This document shows positions 1-11,609 of a DNA stretch of 64,000 nucleotides, in pieces (positions within the stretch are counted from its first letter, which is position 1; each line of letters begins with the position of its first letter). The stretch lies in contig OU452212.1 in the NCBI GenBank assembly GCA_911728435.2, positions 4,222,563 through 4,286,562 on the forward strand, written 5' to 3'. The DNA comes from Apoderus coryli. Its lineage: Eukaryota; Arthropoda; Insecta; Coleoptera; Attelabidae. A model generated the notes under the pieces. The model had not been told where the DNA came from and did not search any database. It saw only the letters and a program-made list of their open reading frames with translations. Both the position numbers and the translations under genes were made by a program.

Positions 1-780
1 AAACACCGTTCAGCATATATAAATTAATATTATTAATTTCTTCTTCCGGGAATGATGCATTTGCACTATATTTCGCGACAGTTTGTATATGTCAAACCAG
101 TCGCATAAATTATTAAGATCGCTCTTCAATGCCAAACAATCCGACATGGCAGCAATAAGTTTTAAAATCTTAAAATCGTGAGCATATAACAGTTTGTCTG
201 CTTGAAAATATTCGACTAGGTCATTGACAAATAAAAGAAAAAACAGGGGTCCCAAACTGAAGCCCTGCGCAACCCCATAGAGGTCATTGCATAGTCATGG
301 GACTAGTACTAATAATCAAATTGACAACGTCACTCAAATAAGACGCTATTAGCTTAAGCAAAACATTCGAACACCTAAATTGATTCGACTTTTCAACACA
401 CCGTGATCTATTCTGTCAAACACCTTCGAAAAATCCGTGTATATGACAACTTTTTAACGACCACAATCGAAGGTTCCCGACATATCTTGTGTAATGTGTT
501 ATAATTGTGCATATATGATTCATAAATCCGTATTACAACACAGGCTATTGTAAATGCGCATGGCACATACAAAATTGTTTAAAAGCTCTTTGCGAAATTC
601 GACAGAATAGAAACGCGCCAGAAAGTTGTTCATTTTATTTCTGTGTCTTCAAAATTAAGTTAAAAATGAGTTTCAAGGCTCCACAAAATCTCCAATATAA
701 TCCCTGACAAGAAAGGAACGCACCTGATCGGGACCCACCCTGATCCTATCCTTCATCTTTCGGCGAGCAGCCAGTATAGC
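1..780 (-). pseudogene. Decayed non-LTR retrotransposon RT (runs off left edge)
   Basis: Pieces of a Jockey-like reverse transcriptase can be read in shifting minus-strand frames. Near 745-676 there is GPDQVRSFLVRDY followed by DFVEP, the start of an RT domain. Near 452-398 there is IYTDFSKVFDRIDHGVL, which is RT motif A with its catalytic Asp. Near 255-165 there is GPLFFLLFVNDL followed by LLYAHD, where the usual F/YADD active site has become YAHD. That substitution plus several frameshifts make it inactive. The 3' end lies outside the window. An intact copy would copy its own RNA into a nicked chromosomal site. The family assignment rests on motif order and is firm; the exact clade is not. 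Confidence 0.8.
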
Positions 781-1894
781 ATCCGAGATTATTTAATCTA
801 ATTAATTATGGATCAGTTCGTAAAGTATCCTGAATTTTCTGCACATATCTCCTGATGTCAGATTTAATCAACTTTCGGAGACTCTTAAAGTGACACTAGT
901 GCGAAAAAACTGCTTCAGAACGTGTTACATACTATAATTTTTCTACGACTGAAAAATAGGTTGGGAACAAAACATAATATCGAAATTTAGTTTTAAAATG
1001 GTTTAAATTTTTTTAGGTATTTTAGTAACATAGTTTTTTTTTAATTTTGTATTTATTTAATCAATAGAACGCCGAAAAACTAACAACATTTAACAAATAA
1101 TAATGATATTTTTAAAAACTAAAAACAGTAATGATTAATTTCAAATAATTGTAATTATTTATAATAATGTTGGGACAATTTGTTGTAGTTCATTCCTGGA
1201 ATCTTCTGAGTGTTTACTGAATTTAAGTTTACGGATTTTACATGAGTAACACCGAAAAAAATTGTTCATTAATTATTTAGATTTTATTCAAACTACCCCA
1301 AATAACAATAAAATAAACTATTTGTGCATAAAGCAGAACATAATTTAATAAAACAAATAATAAACGTAGGTAAACTATACATTTATAATAAATGTTTCAG
1401 ATTCACATTCAGCCACATACAAGTTAATTTTAAAAAAAATCAGTCACGGTGTCTTGTTTATTTTTTAATAGATCTTTTACTACAATTACGTCTCTATATA
1501 CCATATGTTTCAGCGCTCTCCAGATGAAAAAATGGAAAGGATTTAAGTCTGCAGATCTTGCAGGACATGATAGGTGTATGTATCATCACAGATACACAAC
1601 TTGGGGAAACACCGAATTTTGCAGCAACTCCCACCAAAACTTTAATTTTCTCACCTAAACTTAAACACACACGCTTGGACATCTTACTTGATTCTTAAAG
1701 AAAAACCAACTGAACCTAAATTTGCGATTTACTAGGCCTATAAAATGGATTAGGAATTCCCCACTATTAGGCCTTATGAACGCGTTAAGAACATTTTCAA
1801 AAGAATCCGATATAAAAATGTAAGTGGGAAACCCGATAAGACCAATATGTCAATAAATGCATAATAATTTATACATTAAATCCGGTAAAAATTT
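781..1894. other. AT-rich stretch, no gene seen
   Basis: There are long T and A runs and open frames under 70 codons without recognisable motifs. The frames at 1324-1527 and 1449-1658 overlap each other and look random. Confidence 0.6.
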
Positions 1895-2036
1895 TATTAT
1901 ATAGAGTACTACTCATTTTAAAGATTCACTATATGAAGGGTTTTTTACATTAAATGTCATTAAAATATTCTAGGGCTGGAAAAAATTGCACTATAAAGAG
2001 TTTTTCACCATATTTCATTATAAATAGTGTCGACTG
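1895..2036. mobile_element. Pogo/Tigger-like MITE fragment
   Basis: Two degenerate copies of a 'cactata(t)gaag...gtttttcac' motif are followed by 'cattataaatagtgtcgactg' and then TA. Read from the right this gives CAGTCGACAC next to a TA target site, which resembles pogo/Tigger inverted-repeat ends. No left end was found and there is no transposase. Confidence 0.4.
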
Positions 2037-2038
2037 TA

Positions 2039-3014
2039 GTTTGCAAATCTTTTGAAATTCACATAAATGTATATTTTGTTAATTTAATATAATTACTAAA
2101 TTTTTAATACGTTCATTTTATTTCAATATTTTTAAAATTCGAGGATACGTTCGAAATTTTTAACATTGTGTGCCCCTTCTATTACAGTGTATAAACATTA
2201 ATCTATGACACAGCACAAATTTTGCTCGCACGTCAAAACGTTCTCATTGCGTATACTGTCAAAAATGTCAAACTTCAAGATAGCTATGACAGATTTCACC
2301 TGGCAATACCAGTGTTGCCAGTTCTCAATACATAAATTCTAACCCTCGTATATCATGAACAATTTTTATATGTAAAAGAGAAAATTTTTAACAAAAAATA
2401 AATAAATATTTCCATACACATTTAACCAACTTGCTTCCGTCATTTTGCCTAATGGAATTTATCGATAGCTTTTAGTTCGGCTCTGTCCAACTTGTCAGAA
2501 ATGCCAATTTAATTTTCTTACTAGAGTTAATCGGCTTGTACGTAATAAACCCAGACATTGCGAAGGCAAAATCTTAACTGAAACAGCAAAAGAAGCGAAA
2601 TATTAAAAAAGACAAGGATGTTAAAAAAATATTATATCAATAGATTGCAGAGCATACTATTCCTGACAGACTCGCAGTAATGGCTGCTACTATATCGACA
2701 AAATTTGCTGAGTTAAGCAAGTAATTAGGGGATGAAACCTTTCGTGTTCTGCTTTCACGTTCTTCCTGTATGTACAATTTTTTGCTTTTTATATAATATG
2801 ATGTTACTAGTGTAGTAGATTTTTTATACCTAATCATTTTGCATCATAAACGTGCTAATGTTGTTTTTCCACTACTGTGTCACCTTTTTCCACTATTTTT
2901 GATGTCCAAAGTGATGAAGAATTTGTTGTTGAACATTTAATCGGACAAAGATTCGTCTTTGATAAAACATGATATTGACTATTGCTTATGTTAGATTAGA
3001 AATTTATGCAGCAT
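2039..3014. other. No gene seen
   Basis: The only structure noticed is a small stem near 2300-2322 (ctggcaa ... ttgccag). The frame at 2637-2837 is AT-driven. Confidence 0.55.
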
Positions 3015-3260
3015 TTAAATAATAATAATAATAATGACTTTATTTCTCTTTCATAACAAAATAACATAACATACAATAAGAAGAAAGGGCAAAGTTCACA
3101 TTAAGTGTGCTCTTCTTAACCCATTGTATAAATATACTTATATTGTGACGTATAAATTTTTAATAAAGAGGATCGCTCGAATTATTGATAAATTTGCCTG
3201 ATGCGGCGGTGGCCTTCGGACTAGCTTTGAAACAGTTGTGAAAGGGGGGTCGGTATACGA
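3015..3260 (-). mobile_element. Probable 3' tail of a non-LTR element
   Basis: On the minus strand this segment ends in 'gagaaataaagtcattatta' and then a short TTA/TAT microsatellite, the usual 3' end of insect Jockey/CR1 elements: polyadenylation-like signal followed by a simple repeat. The part upstream in element sense is relatively GC-rich. No RT motifs remain, so the call depends on the tail alone. Confidence 0.4.
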
Positions 3261-4235
3261 TTACCTTTAATCCAACTTAAAAAGTGTTCTCTTGCCTAGC
3301 GCCACAACCTATTCAATAGTAAATAATTCGGGGATCGACTCTGAGAATAAAACAACTAGGCTTATAAAATCATTTGAGTCCTATATTGAAATTGACAAAA
3401 ACAAATACATAAAAAGATAATAATAAATTTTGTGTCTCACAGACAGTTAATGGTAATAGCGAATAATTTTGAATTATAATCTTTAAAATCAATCCGGAAT
3501 AATATTCTGCATGAATTATACCTACACCTACCGTTCAAAAATCCGAGTCGCCTCTGTGGTACCACTGAGTTAACATCTCAGTACACTATATAGTTATACT
3601 ATATTGTACGTGGAAATATATTACAACAATCAATGAGGAATAATTATAAAAATATGAAATCACTGATTACATTGAGGACATGATATCGGAGTCGGCACGC
3701 ATTCGACATATAAATTGATTATTTATTTAATCATTAAAAATCAAACACCAAGTTATCGCAAAGATAAACAAACAGAATCTTGCTCACAGTATCAGACCAT
3801 CAGTGCAGAGGAATCGTCAATACAGTAGTTTTTCGCACATTTCAGGAATTCATCCGACTTCGGTAGATGAAATTTTCAATTCAAATCCGCTGACATAGGT
3901 ATTCGTTTAAAACATAGCTTCTGATCTAATTCAAGTCATCAATCTCTATCCATTTTCAATAAAACTCAATCCCAATCCGTAACAAAAAACCCTACAGGAT
4001 AAAATAAATCCCAGAGGTAATAATAAGAATAATAAGTATTTTAACAATGAAATGATTATAAGACAAAAAAACACTTGATAATTTACATAATGTACATTAC
4101 CGTACCTTCTAGAAGGGTAGCTCCAAGACTTTACTAAGGCATCAGCAACAATTTATTTACATCATAATCGTGCACCGCATAATCCAAATACAACTGCTAT
4201 CGTGCAACGATTCTCAAAGAGGTATTGATGACTAG
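3261..4235. other. No gene seen
   Basis: Mixed AT-rich sequence with no long frame, inverted repeat or recognised element. Confidence 0.5.
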
Positions 4236-4487
4236 AAATCAACAAAATACCAGTCAAAATCAGGATATTCAGTACTCAAATCTCGCTTACCTAGCCCCAG
4301 TAGTACAACAGACCAAAATGGCGTATATGATCCTACATCAAGTAGTGCGGGTTGGTATAAAAAATCCACGGAAACGAATAAAATTCCAACATCAGCGCGA
4401 TCGCAAATTGAAGGTGCAGCAGCTAACATTATAAAGATATCAGATGGTAGAGTTTTTACCATTTTACACAAACATTTGAGTATGTGA
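4236..4487 (+). CDS. Unidentified open stretch, possible exon
   Basis: An open frame of 83 codons runs from an in-frame TAG (4233-4235) to TGA (4485-4487). It has no early ATG, so if real it would be an exon or a fragment. The peptide is Ser/Thr-rich (for example KSRLPSPSSTTDQNGVYDP) and ends in ISDGRVFTILHKHLSM. Its residue mix is less AT-driven than surrounding random frames, which is why I list it. I recognise no domain. Possible 3' splice sites (CAG, TAG) occur around its start, but no branch-point context was found. It could equally be a fragment of an unrecognised mobile-element protein. Confidence 0.25.
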   Translation, partial: KSTKYQSKSGYSVLKSRLPSPSSTTDQNGVYDPTSSSAGWYKKSTETNKIPTSARSQIEGAAANIIKISDGRVFTILHKHLSM

Positions 4488-5820
4488 AAGCTCTGTACAA
4501 AGTGGGTGTCTCGTGAGCTCACATAGTCTACCAAAAACATTAACGAATTTATTTTAATTTAATTTACAATTATTTATAGAGTATAGAATTTGGATCGAAA
4601 GATATCCGAAATAATATTTCTATGCATAAGCTTTCTTATAAAGGGGATGATAAAATGCGTCAAAATATAAAAAGCTTGTGAAGAGTCAATAATGACACAC
4701 TTTCTAATACTAAAGTAATAGCTAAAGGCGTTCACAAAGATTGCGTGGGCTAAAATATAATAAATGTGTTAAAATCCCAACATACACTAATAAAATTATT
4801 TAATATATTAAACTGGACCTCAAATAACTTCCTATAATCCTTGTGTATTATGGATTAGAGTATTAGATAAAAGGTGTATTCAACATCTAAATTTTTCTTA
4901 TAAAATTATAATTAATTATGAAATTGTAATTTGTGTACCTAATACAATAATAAATAGCTATGTATTTTTAATAAAAAGCGATTTTTATTTTTAACATTGG
5001 AGCATAATATCATATAACATCGAATGGTACCTTTTCGTGCTATTAATATCAGTTTGACACTTAAGACCATTGCACACACACATGGGTAGCAATCATTGAG
5101 CCAACAGTATAAGAATGCAACTTAACAGCGAGCGTTGAGTTGCCCAAGATATGTTTACTAGGATCTGATATTATAACTATTTCATTCAAATTTTTGAAAA
5201 TAAAAAACTGAAAACGAAGTATTTTATTGCAATCGAACATTCAAATTAAAGCAGTATATTTACATATCCTGGTATATAGTAGAGTAGTCTCTCATGTATG
5301 AAACAGAGCTACTGTATATATATTCGATAAGCCCTTTCCATTTTTGTTGGCTCTGTTTTATTATTTTCAATTTCAATATGCACAGATACAATCAGTCAAA
5401 AACTAATCCACACAACATATATGCATATTCCCCATCCGTTAGCAAATACTTGCTTTTATCAATTTTGATTTTATATTTAAAATAGCACATTGGAAATTTT
5501 AATATTCGGTCGATCACGCAGATATGGATGCACTGTGTTCCGAAAAAGGTAAATGTTTGCAATTTTCATTGGCAATATTGTAAAAATTAAAACTCGTACT
5601 AAATAAACTTCATAACAATTACCATGAGAGCTTTCATAACTATAACAAACTTTATGCGATAATGCAAAGTTTGTGAGTTCCTACACAGTCAAAAATCTAC
5701 TTTCAGTTTGATAAATATTTTGCCTGTTCAATTTTTTTTATTAATTTTAAAACATTTTTATGTGACTAAGTATTTGATTGTTCATGCCAATCCAGTCAAT
5801 CACTCGACAATTTTATGGTA
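4488..5820. other. No gene seen
   Basis: AT-rich. The frame at 5294-5485 is low-complexity and hydrophobic with no domain signature. Confidence 0.5.
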
Positions 5821-7555
5821 TTTGTGCCAATTCGAACTAAACTATCCAAGTTAACAATAAATGTTCCTGGGTCGTTATATGATGTCGTTTTCACAGAGAC
5901 CTGGCTTCATAATTGAATAACGAATTTGAATTGTTGTTTAATTCCAACGGATGTCTTTTGGAGTTTGTATTCGTCCAGTATGAATCAATGTTCGTAAATG
6001 TTAGTAAGTACATTTTGATCCATGGTGATAGTTATCATCCGCACTTAAATTTTCCTTTAGATAGCATCACTCTTTTGAATGACTCGGGACCTCAACCTCA
6101 GGGCATCTTCTATAATTTTAAATTAGTTGAATTGGACTGTTTCGTGGGGTACTGATCGGGGGCATGAAGGAGATGTACGATACATTCTACGATATATCCT
6201 TTACACTTTCATCGATGCCTTTGTTCCAAAAAAAAGTTTTCAAACCGTGGTTTTCTCATCACGTAAGAAGTTGCATCCACCGAAGAAGATAGCACATAAG
6301 AAATTCAAATCCACTCGTGAGGAGTTCGACTATAGGGATTTTTGTCGATTGCGTTCTGAATGTAAGCGACTTTCTCCAAAGTGTTATAGAGCTTTTATAG
6401 CTGACACTGAGGATAATATACCGCAGAATCCGAGGGCATTTTGGAAATTTGTAAATAGTAAACACAAAGTGAGTAACGTGTTTCCTGCGGAAAGAGTAGT
6501 TATCGGCCCTGAATTAGCAGCAGGTCTGAAGTCTGGTTCGGCTCTAAATAGTATTTCAAATTGTGTGTTGTGTGATATCGATTTCAGATGTATACCCTAG
6601 TTTAGCTGTTCTTAATGTGAATAAGGGAGCTAGCCCAGACGATATTCCACCAATTTTTCTTCGTAATTGCGCTTTTAGATTGGCTAGACCGCTTCATCTC
6701 ATTGAGTACTGGAGTCTTCCCGGATTATTGGACTTTTTAAGAAGAGAGATAAATCTGCTGTTTCAAACTACCGCCCGAAATCTGTCCTTAGCGCGATACC
6801 CAAACTCTTCGAAAACTTAATTACAAAAATTTTAGCACCTCTTTTGAAGTTGGGCATGGTTGACGACCCGTATAGATTTTAATGCGGCCTTGGAGGAGGG
6901 TTATCAGGTTCATACTGTATATACTGACTTCTCCAAAGTCTTCGATAGAGAGTCATCAGGTACTGGTGGCAAAACTCACCGCGTACGGTGTTAGTGAGCC
7001 GCTGTCGAATGGCTTACTAGCTACTTGTCTGGTCGTACTCAGATCGTACGCATATGTGGTTTTAGGTCTTCTGATATTCATTTTCTGTCTGGTGTCCCTC
7101 AAGGTTCACATCTTGGACCTCTATTGTTTAATTTGTTCGTGAATGATATTGCCAAATGTTTCTTAAATAGCAACTTTAAGCTTTTTTAAGGTTTTTACGT
7201 TATATTTCGTGTAAACTCGGACAGCCTCCTGGGATGAATACTGTTTTTGATTATACATAGATCTGTACTAGACCATTTACATCTCACTACTCTGGAGGGT
7301 CGCAGATACTTACTATTTTCTTTAAATTATTAAATTACCGCACTGAACTTTTGACTAGGATTGTAATTCATGTTCCGTCTAGAAACACACGTGGCCTTAT
7401 TTCATGAGCCTTTTCATTACGCCTCAAGTTCTTTTATGGCTAGAGTTCCGGCTCTAGTAAATTGTATTTATTTTTATTGGTGCTGTATATTGTTATTATT
7501 ATCAAATTTACTTTAGACGTCATTGTCTGTAAATAAAGAAATATAAAAATTCCGT
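5821..7555 (+). pseudogene. Decayed non-LTR element: endonuclease plus RT
   Basis: The 5' part reads LRTK-like, then YDVVFTETWLH (from 5821), the N-terminal motif of an apurinic-type endonuclease. Around 6127-6600 there is linker sequence with PRAFWKFVNSK, the usual stretch between endonuclease and RT. RT pieces follow: GASPDDIPPIFLRNC near 6625, a degenerate TDFSKVFDR near 6925, and the equivalent of GVPQGSHLGPLLFNLFVNDI near 7090-7150, all in different frames. The sequence ends with an AATAAA-like 3' end near 7535. Several frameshifts and a large internal loss make it dead. Domain order is that of the Jockey superfamily. Confidence 0.8.
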
Positions 7556-7589
7556 TTATACCGGAACTTGATATCAACTTTCTTATTTA

Positions 7590-7910
7590 AAATGTAACAC
7601 CGAGTATATCATTATATGTGGATTCCTCATCTGTTTTGTAATATTTTGGGTCAACACTTCCCTATACCAATCTTCAACTGTTTTTGAATAAAAAATTTAT
7701 TTGGATCAAAACAGGTCACCACAAAATAATCGCAATTTCGTCACCTGAATAGACACACCCTTGAAATTTTGATTGTAGTTGAAGAATATCCTAGAAAAAT
7801 CATGTACAGATTGACCCACATGGTTAAATTGAGCAAACTACTGTAGTGCAACCTACTAATAAACATATTCGTAAGTTAATTTTCTGAAATAGAACACCCT
7901 GTATATTGTC
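7590..7910. repeat. Interspersed repeat D, copy 1
   Basis: The stretch with 'cttcaactgtttttgaataa' and surrounding sequence recurs at about 51790-52050. It ends at 'acaccctgtata', a CAGGGTG-type terminus next to TA, so it is probably a non-autonomous mariner-type element. No coding capacity. Confidence 0.55.
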
Positions 7911-9644
7911 AAATATTCTGAAAGGCAATCAAATTTTCTTTCAAATGATATGCCTTATTCCTATGCCGAAATGGTAAGGTTTCGTCACACGCCACATTAA
8001 GCTATATTAGAATAATATAAGATTCTATTGTAGGACCTTACAAAACTTCTCTGGATATATTTTCAGTAGTTTCTACTACAACATGCAACTACATAATTTA
8101 AAGGGGACGTTCGTTAACCTTTTTCCAAACTAATCAACACCGAGTTTTCATAGTTGTTTTTCCAGTTTCTCACGGAAAACATCATTGGATCTATTTACTT
8201 AGATTCTCAGCAATTAACTGAAATCTATGGAGCTAGACAGACACCTAAAATCCAGATTACAATATCGTTTGGTATATAAAGTAAATTAAATTAGTTCATT
8301 ATTCGTATCAGTCTACTTTGTTTAACGATTAAAAAATATAGATTTTCCAAGGCTTGTAACAACTGTATACAAGGTACTTCAATAATTGTAAAAACCACAA
8401 CTCGATATCCCTTTGTAATGTCAATACCGACCGCAGCCGTCCATAGGCGCACCCTATTAACTTTTCATAACAAAACATGCCCTACGATATTTTAAAAATC
8501 CTTTATGTATTAACAATTATATGTTCATTTGTATAAAAGTATATACTGTATTTTTACTTGCCGCTCTAACACGTTTTCATTCCCAAAATTATACGAAATT
8601 TACATTTCTGCCAAAAAATGTCCCCTTCTCTAACGAAATCGACGTGTCTAAAAAAATTCATTGCCTAATCGAAAAGTCCTATGTATTGTTTTCACTGAGC
8701 CACCCTCATCTCAGTCATAACCCTGGATAGTACAAATGTTTTCAATCAGAAAAGAGAACTGAAACCACTATATTTCAGTAAAAAGTGAAGCTTTTCAATT
8801 TCATTCTGTATATTAGAAACCAAGAAAACTATGAAAATCTTAACGGCTTGTTTAGTTATCTATAAAGTGAAATACTCCGTAATATTGGCGAAATTGGGAT
8901 TCCCTGAGTAGTACTCAATTTCGTAAGACAAATGGATGAGGCAAAACTTACTAAAAATAGCATGTTTTTTCGCTTTTGGAGCACCTCAAATACAATCTTT
9001 TTAAAAAAAAGATTACTAAGAAGAGTGTGTACTGCAGTTTGCTGTGGTGCGAAGCGATTAAAGGTCATTATTTGGGTATTCGCCTCTACACCTTTAAAAT
9101 CCTAAATATTAAGCAATCAAAATAATCCTTTCGGATTAATAATAAAAGCCACTGCGTGAATGAAAAAATGTAAATTTCTCAGTGGCTTATGTTAAAAAAA
9201 GTTGGGTAAAACTTAATATAAACAAAAACGTAAATTAAAAAACTTATCTTTATGGAGTCCTAACTTTTCAGCAACCAATCTGTTCTCGTCGTCAGACGAT
9301 AAACATCAATATTTAATCTGGATTTTAAATAAATATTACTGTGAATAGTTTTCGCATATTATTTCGATTGCTTAAATTTTAAATAGTGGCGAAATACCCA
9401 AATAATGAGCTTTAATCGAGGATGGCAGCAGAAGAAAATTCGAATGGTGTTGTAACAAAATGCCACTGGATGTGCAATTTCGTGCCTATGTAGGGTAGTT
9501 TTTATCTGTATTTTTCTAAATAGTTTTGTGTAACGAAAACTATCAAACCTTTTAAAATTCATGTTTCTCTAAAGATAATATTTTCTTTTCTTTGTTCAAC
9601 TTTTGTGACATAGAGTTTCAATATTTATGATATAACAGTGGTGG
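7911..9644. other. No gene seen
   Basis: The longest frame (8521-8730) begins with a hydrophobic run but has no recognisable domain and is AT-driven. The minus frame at 8856-9068 likewise. Confidence 0.5.
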
Positions 9645-9775
9645 CGTGTTGCTCAGGATTGGTTTCCTTAACATTGTCGAAATACCTACCTATGAATTAG
9701 ATGTTAGATGATTATTGTATATATAGGTAATTGGAGTGCTATCAAGGTTTTTCCCACATCTAGGTAAGAATTATT
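9645..9775 (+). repeat. Interspersed repeat B, partial copy
   Basis: 'cattgtcgaaatacctacc...tatataggtaattgg...caaggttt(ttcc)cacatc' matches the 3' third of the longer copies at 20186-20620 and 55430-55860. Confidence 0.6.
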
Positions 9776-10789
9776 TTAGTTTTTTTTAAGAGTATGGACT
9801 TCTCAGTTTTCATAAGGTTTAATCATTTTTCTAGCTCCTGTAAAGTATTAAAGTATACTATTTCAGTTTATAAAGTCCAGTTCATTTTCAGTTTCTGAAA
9901 TAGTAAGTTTCCTAAAGTTTCTTAAAAATCAGTCGACGTTTTTTTCAGTTCAGTTCTTTATTTACTCTTTTTTAATGTGTCTAAAGTTCTTTAACCTTTT
10001 TGTTTCTAAAAGTTTCAGTAAACTTAAAGTTATGTTTCTTTTTTGTAATTGTTTAATAGTAGAATTTAAAGTCTGATATAATTGTCAGATTACAATTATA
10101 GTTAAAGTTTTATGTGGATATTAATATAATTATTCGTAATTATAATAATAATTTATCTTTCCAGCATGTTAGATTAATATTTTCTTCCTTAGATTTTCAT
10201 TTTCTGTTATTGTTTTTTCTTTTTATTTTTAGATATCTATTTTTCTTATTGTTATTCATTTTTATTATTTATAATTATATTATTATAAAGTTTCTAGTTG
10301 GGGAAAAAATTGTCATAGTGTGGCCTAGGAAATTTTCAACATCTAACTTATTATACCGTTTTCTAGGGTCTTAGAATAATTATAATCCTCCTCTATATGT
10401 TTTTAAAAAGGCAATTTAACAGCAGGAAATTATTTAAAATTTTATTACTTTCCCGGCTTTATAAGGTATAAGGGATATATTCAATAATTTTATATATTTC
10501 TACTCAGCTGCGTGCAGTTAGATCCTACACCAATAATTGACCACCAGTAGTACATTACATTGTTTTACTCACTCATGTTTTCCTGGTAAGACAACCACCT
10601 ACCTAAAGCTTCTGATCTTTCTGTTACCTCACGTATTCGATAATCGAGCATCAGGGAGACGATCATCTAGTGAATAAGTAGCGTTTGACAGAAATGAAAT
10701 GGAAATTTCATATTTCCCGGATTTCTGTTTTTTGCGAATTAATTAATTAAGTCTTGTTTTGTTAAACAAGCCCATTTATAATAATTATT
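9776..10789. other. T-rich stretch, no gene seen
   Basis: A strong T bias on the plus strand produces the Phe/Leu/Ile-rich frame 10114-10374, which I take as an artefact of composition. Confidence 0.55.
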
Positions 10790-10881
10790 ATTAAAATTCT
10801 GTTTCGTTACGCAGGTATATATATTTTTCATTATATTATACAATGTCGGGAAAGTTTTGGGGCGACGCGATTTTTTTTTGT
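10790..10881 (-). repeat. RepA left-end fragment
   Basis: On the minus strand: 'cgtcgccccaaaactttccc', then 'gacattgtataatataat', then 'acctgcgtaacgaaacagaa', the same order as the long RepA copy starting at 46524. Confidence 0.7.
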
Positions 10882-11302
10882 ATTCTTTCAAGAATTCATT
10901 CTGGTGAATTTAATTTCTAATTATTAGTGGGATGTAATATGTTCCACGCATCTATATCATATTATTTCCTTTGACCTAGTTATAACATGGCTAATCCCCG
11001 GAAATCCTGACACTGATTGGATAAATGTATAGGAATTTATTGGTTTTAAAGCAGCCAATTGAAAACGGATTATGGCTTAACAAACCAGATTGATGTTATT
11101 GTTTCACGTGTACTTGAAAACTTCTGGGAATAGCCAGAGGCATAATAGAATTACTTATATCAGTTACGAGATTTATGTCATATAGATACATTTAACAGAG
11201 ATAAAATAACTCAAGCTTATGCTTATATTTCGTCCTCGAAATATCAATTCAACTCCTTATTTGTCGATTCACGACATAAAATTAAACACACAAGACAAGA
11301 TT
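10882..11302. other. No gene seen
   Basis: Flank between the RepA fragment and the hammerhead-like motif; no frame or repeat recognised. Confidence 0.45.
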
Positions 11303-11348
11303 TCTGCCAACGTTTCGTTTAATATGTTCAAACTTCTTCAGGGCCTCA
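11303..11348 (-). ncRNA. Hammerhead-like motif (minimal type I)
   Basis: Minus strand: GCC, CTGAAGA (fits CUGANGA), then stem II formed by GTTT and AAAC around a 9-nt loop, then GAAA, then CGTT and GGC. Stem I is GCC/GGC and the cleavage triplet would be GTT. Stem III would be almost absent (A-C-G-U), as I recall for hammerheads in some Penelope-like elements. The core residues are all in place, but stem I is only three pairs and no Penelope coding sequence is adjacent. Confidence 0.4.
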
Positions 11349-11609
11349 ACTACCGTTAAAATTTACATATTTCAAAATATTTTACAAACATTACAATTTC
11401 AATAACTCATTAGACCATACAAAATACATGCAAGTAAAATAAAAACCGTAAAAATTGTCGAATATGCATAATATTGTGGTCTGTACGTACCGAAGTAATA
11501 TTTTCCTATTAACAATTTAAAACTTCAAGAACAACAGATAAAATTAAATTTAAATACAATTATTATACAGAGCGTCCCAATTTGTTGGCCAACAAACTTC
11601 AGGATTAGT
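11349..11609. other. AT-rich spacer before the RT element
   Basis: No frame or repeat was recognised. 'acagagcgtcccaatttg' near 11567-11584 resembles a degraded CAGGGTG-type transposon end. Confidence 0.4.

Noticed and set aside
8521..8730. 69-codon frame with a hydrophobic start, possibly secreted
   Set aside because: No conserved Cys pattern, no promoter or poly(A) context, and AT-driven codons.
10114..10374. 86-codon Phe/Leu/Ile-rich frame resembling a membrane protein
   Set aside because: Produced by T-rich composition; neighbouring frames look the same.
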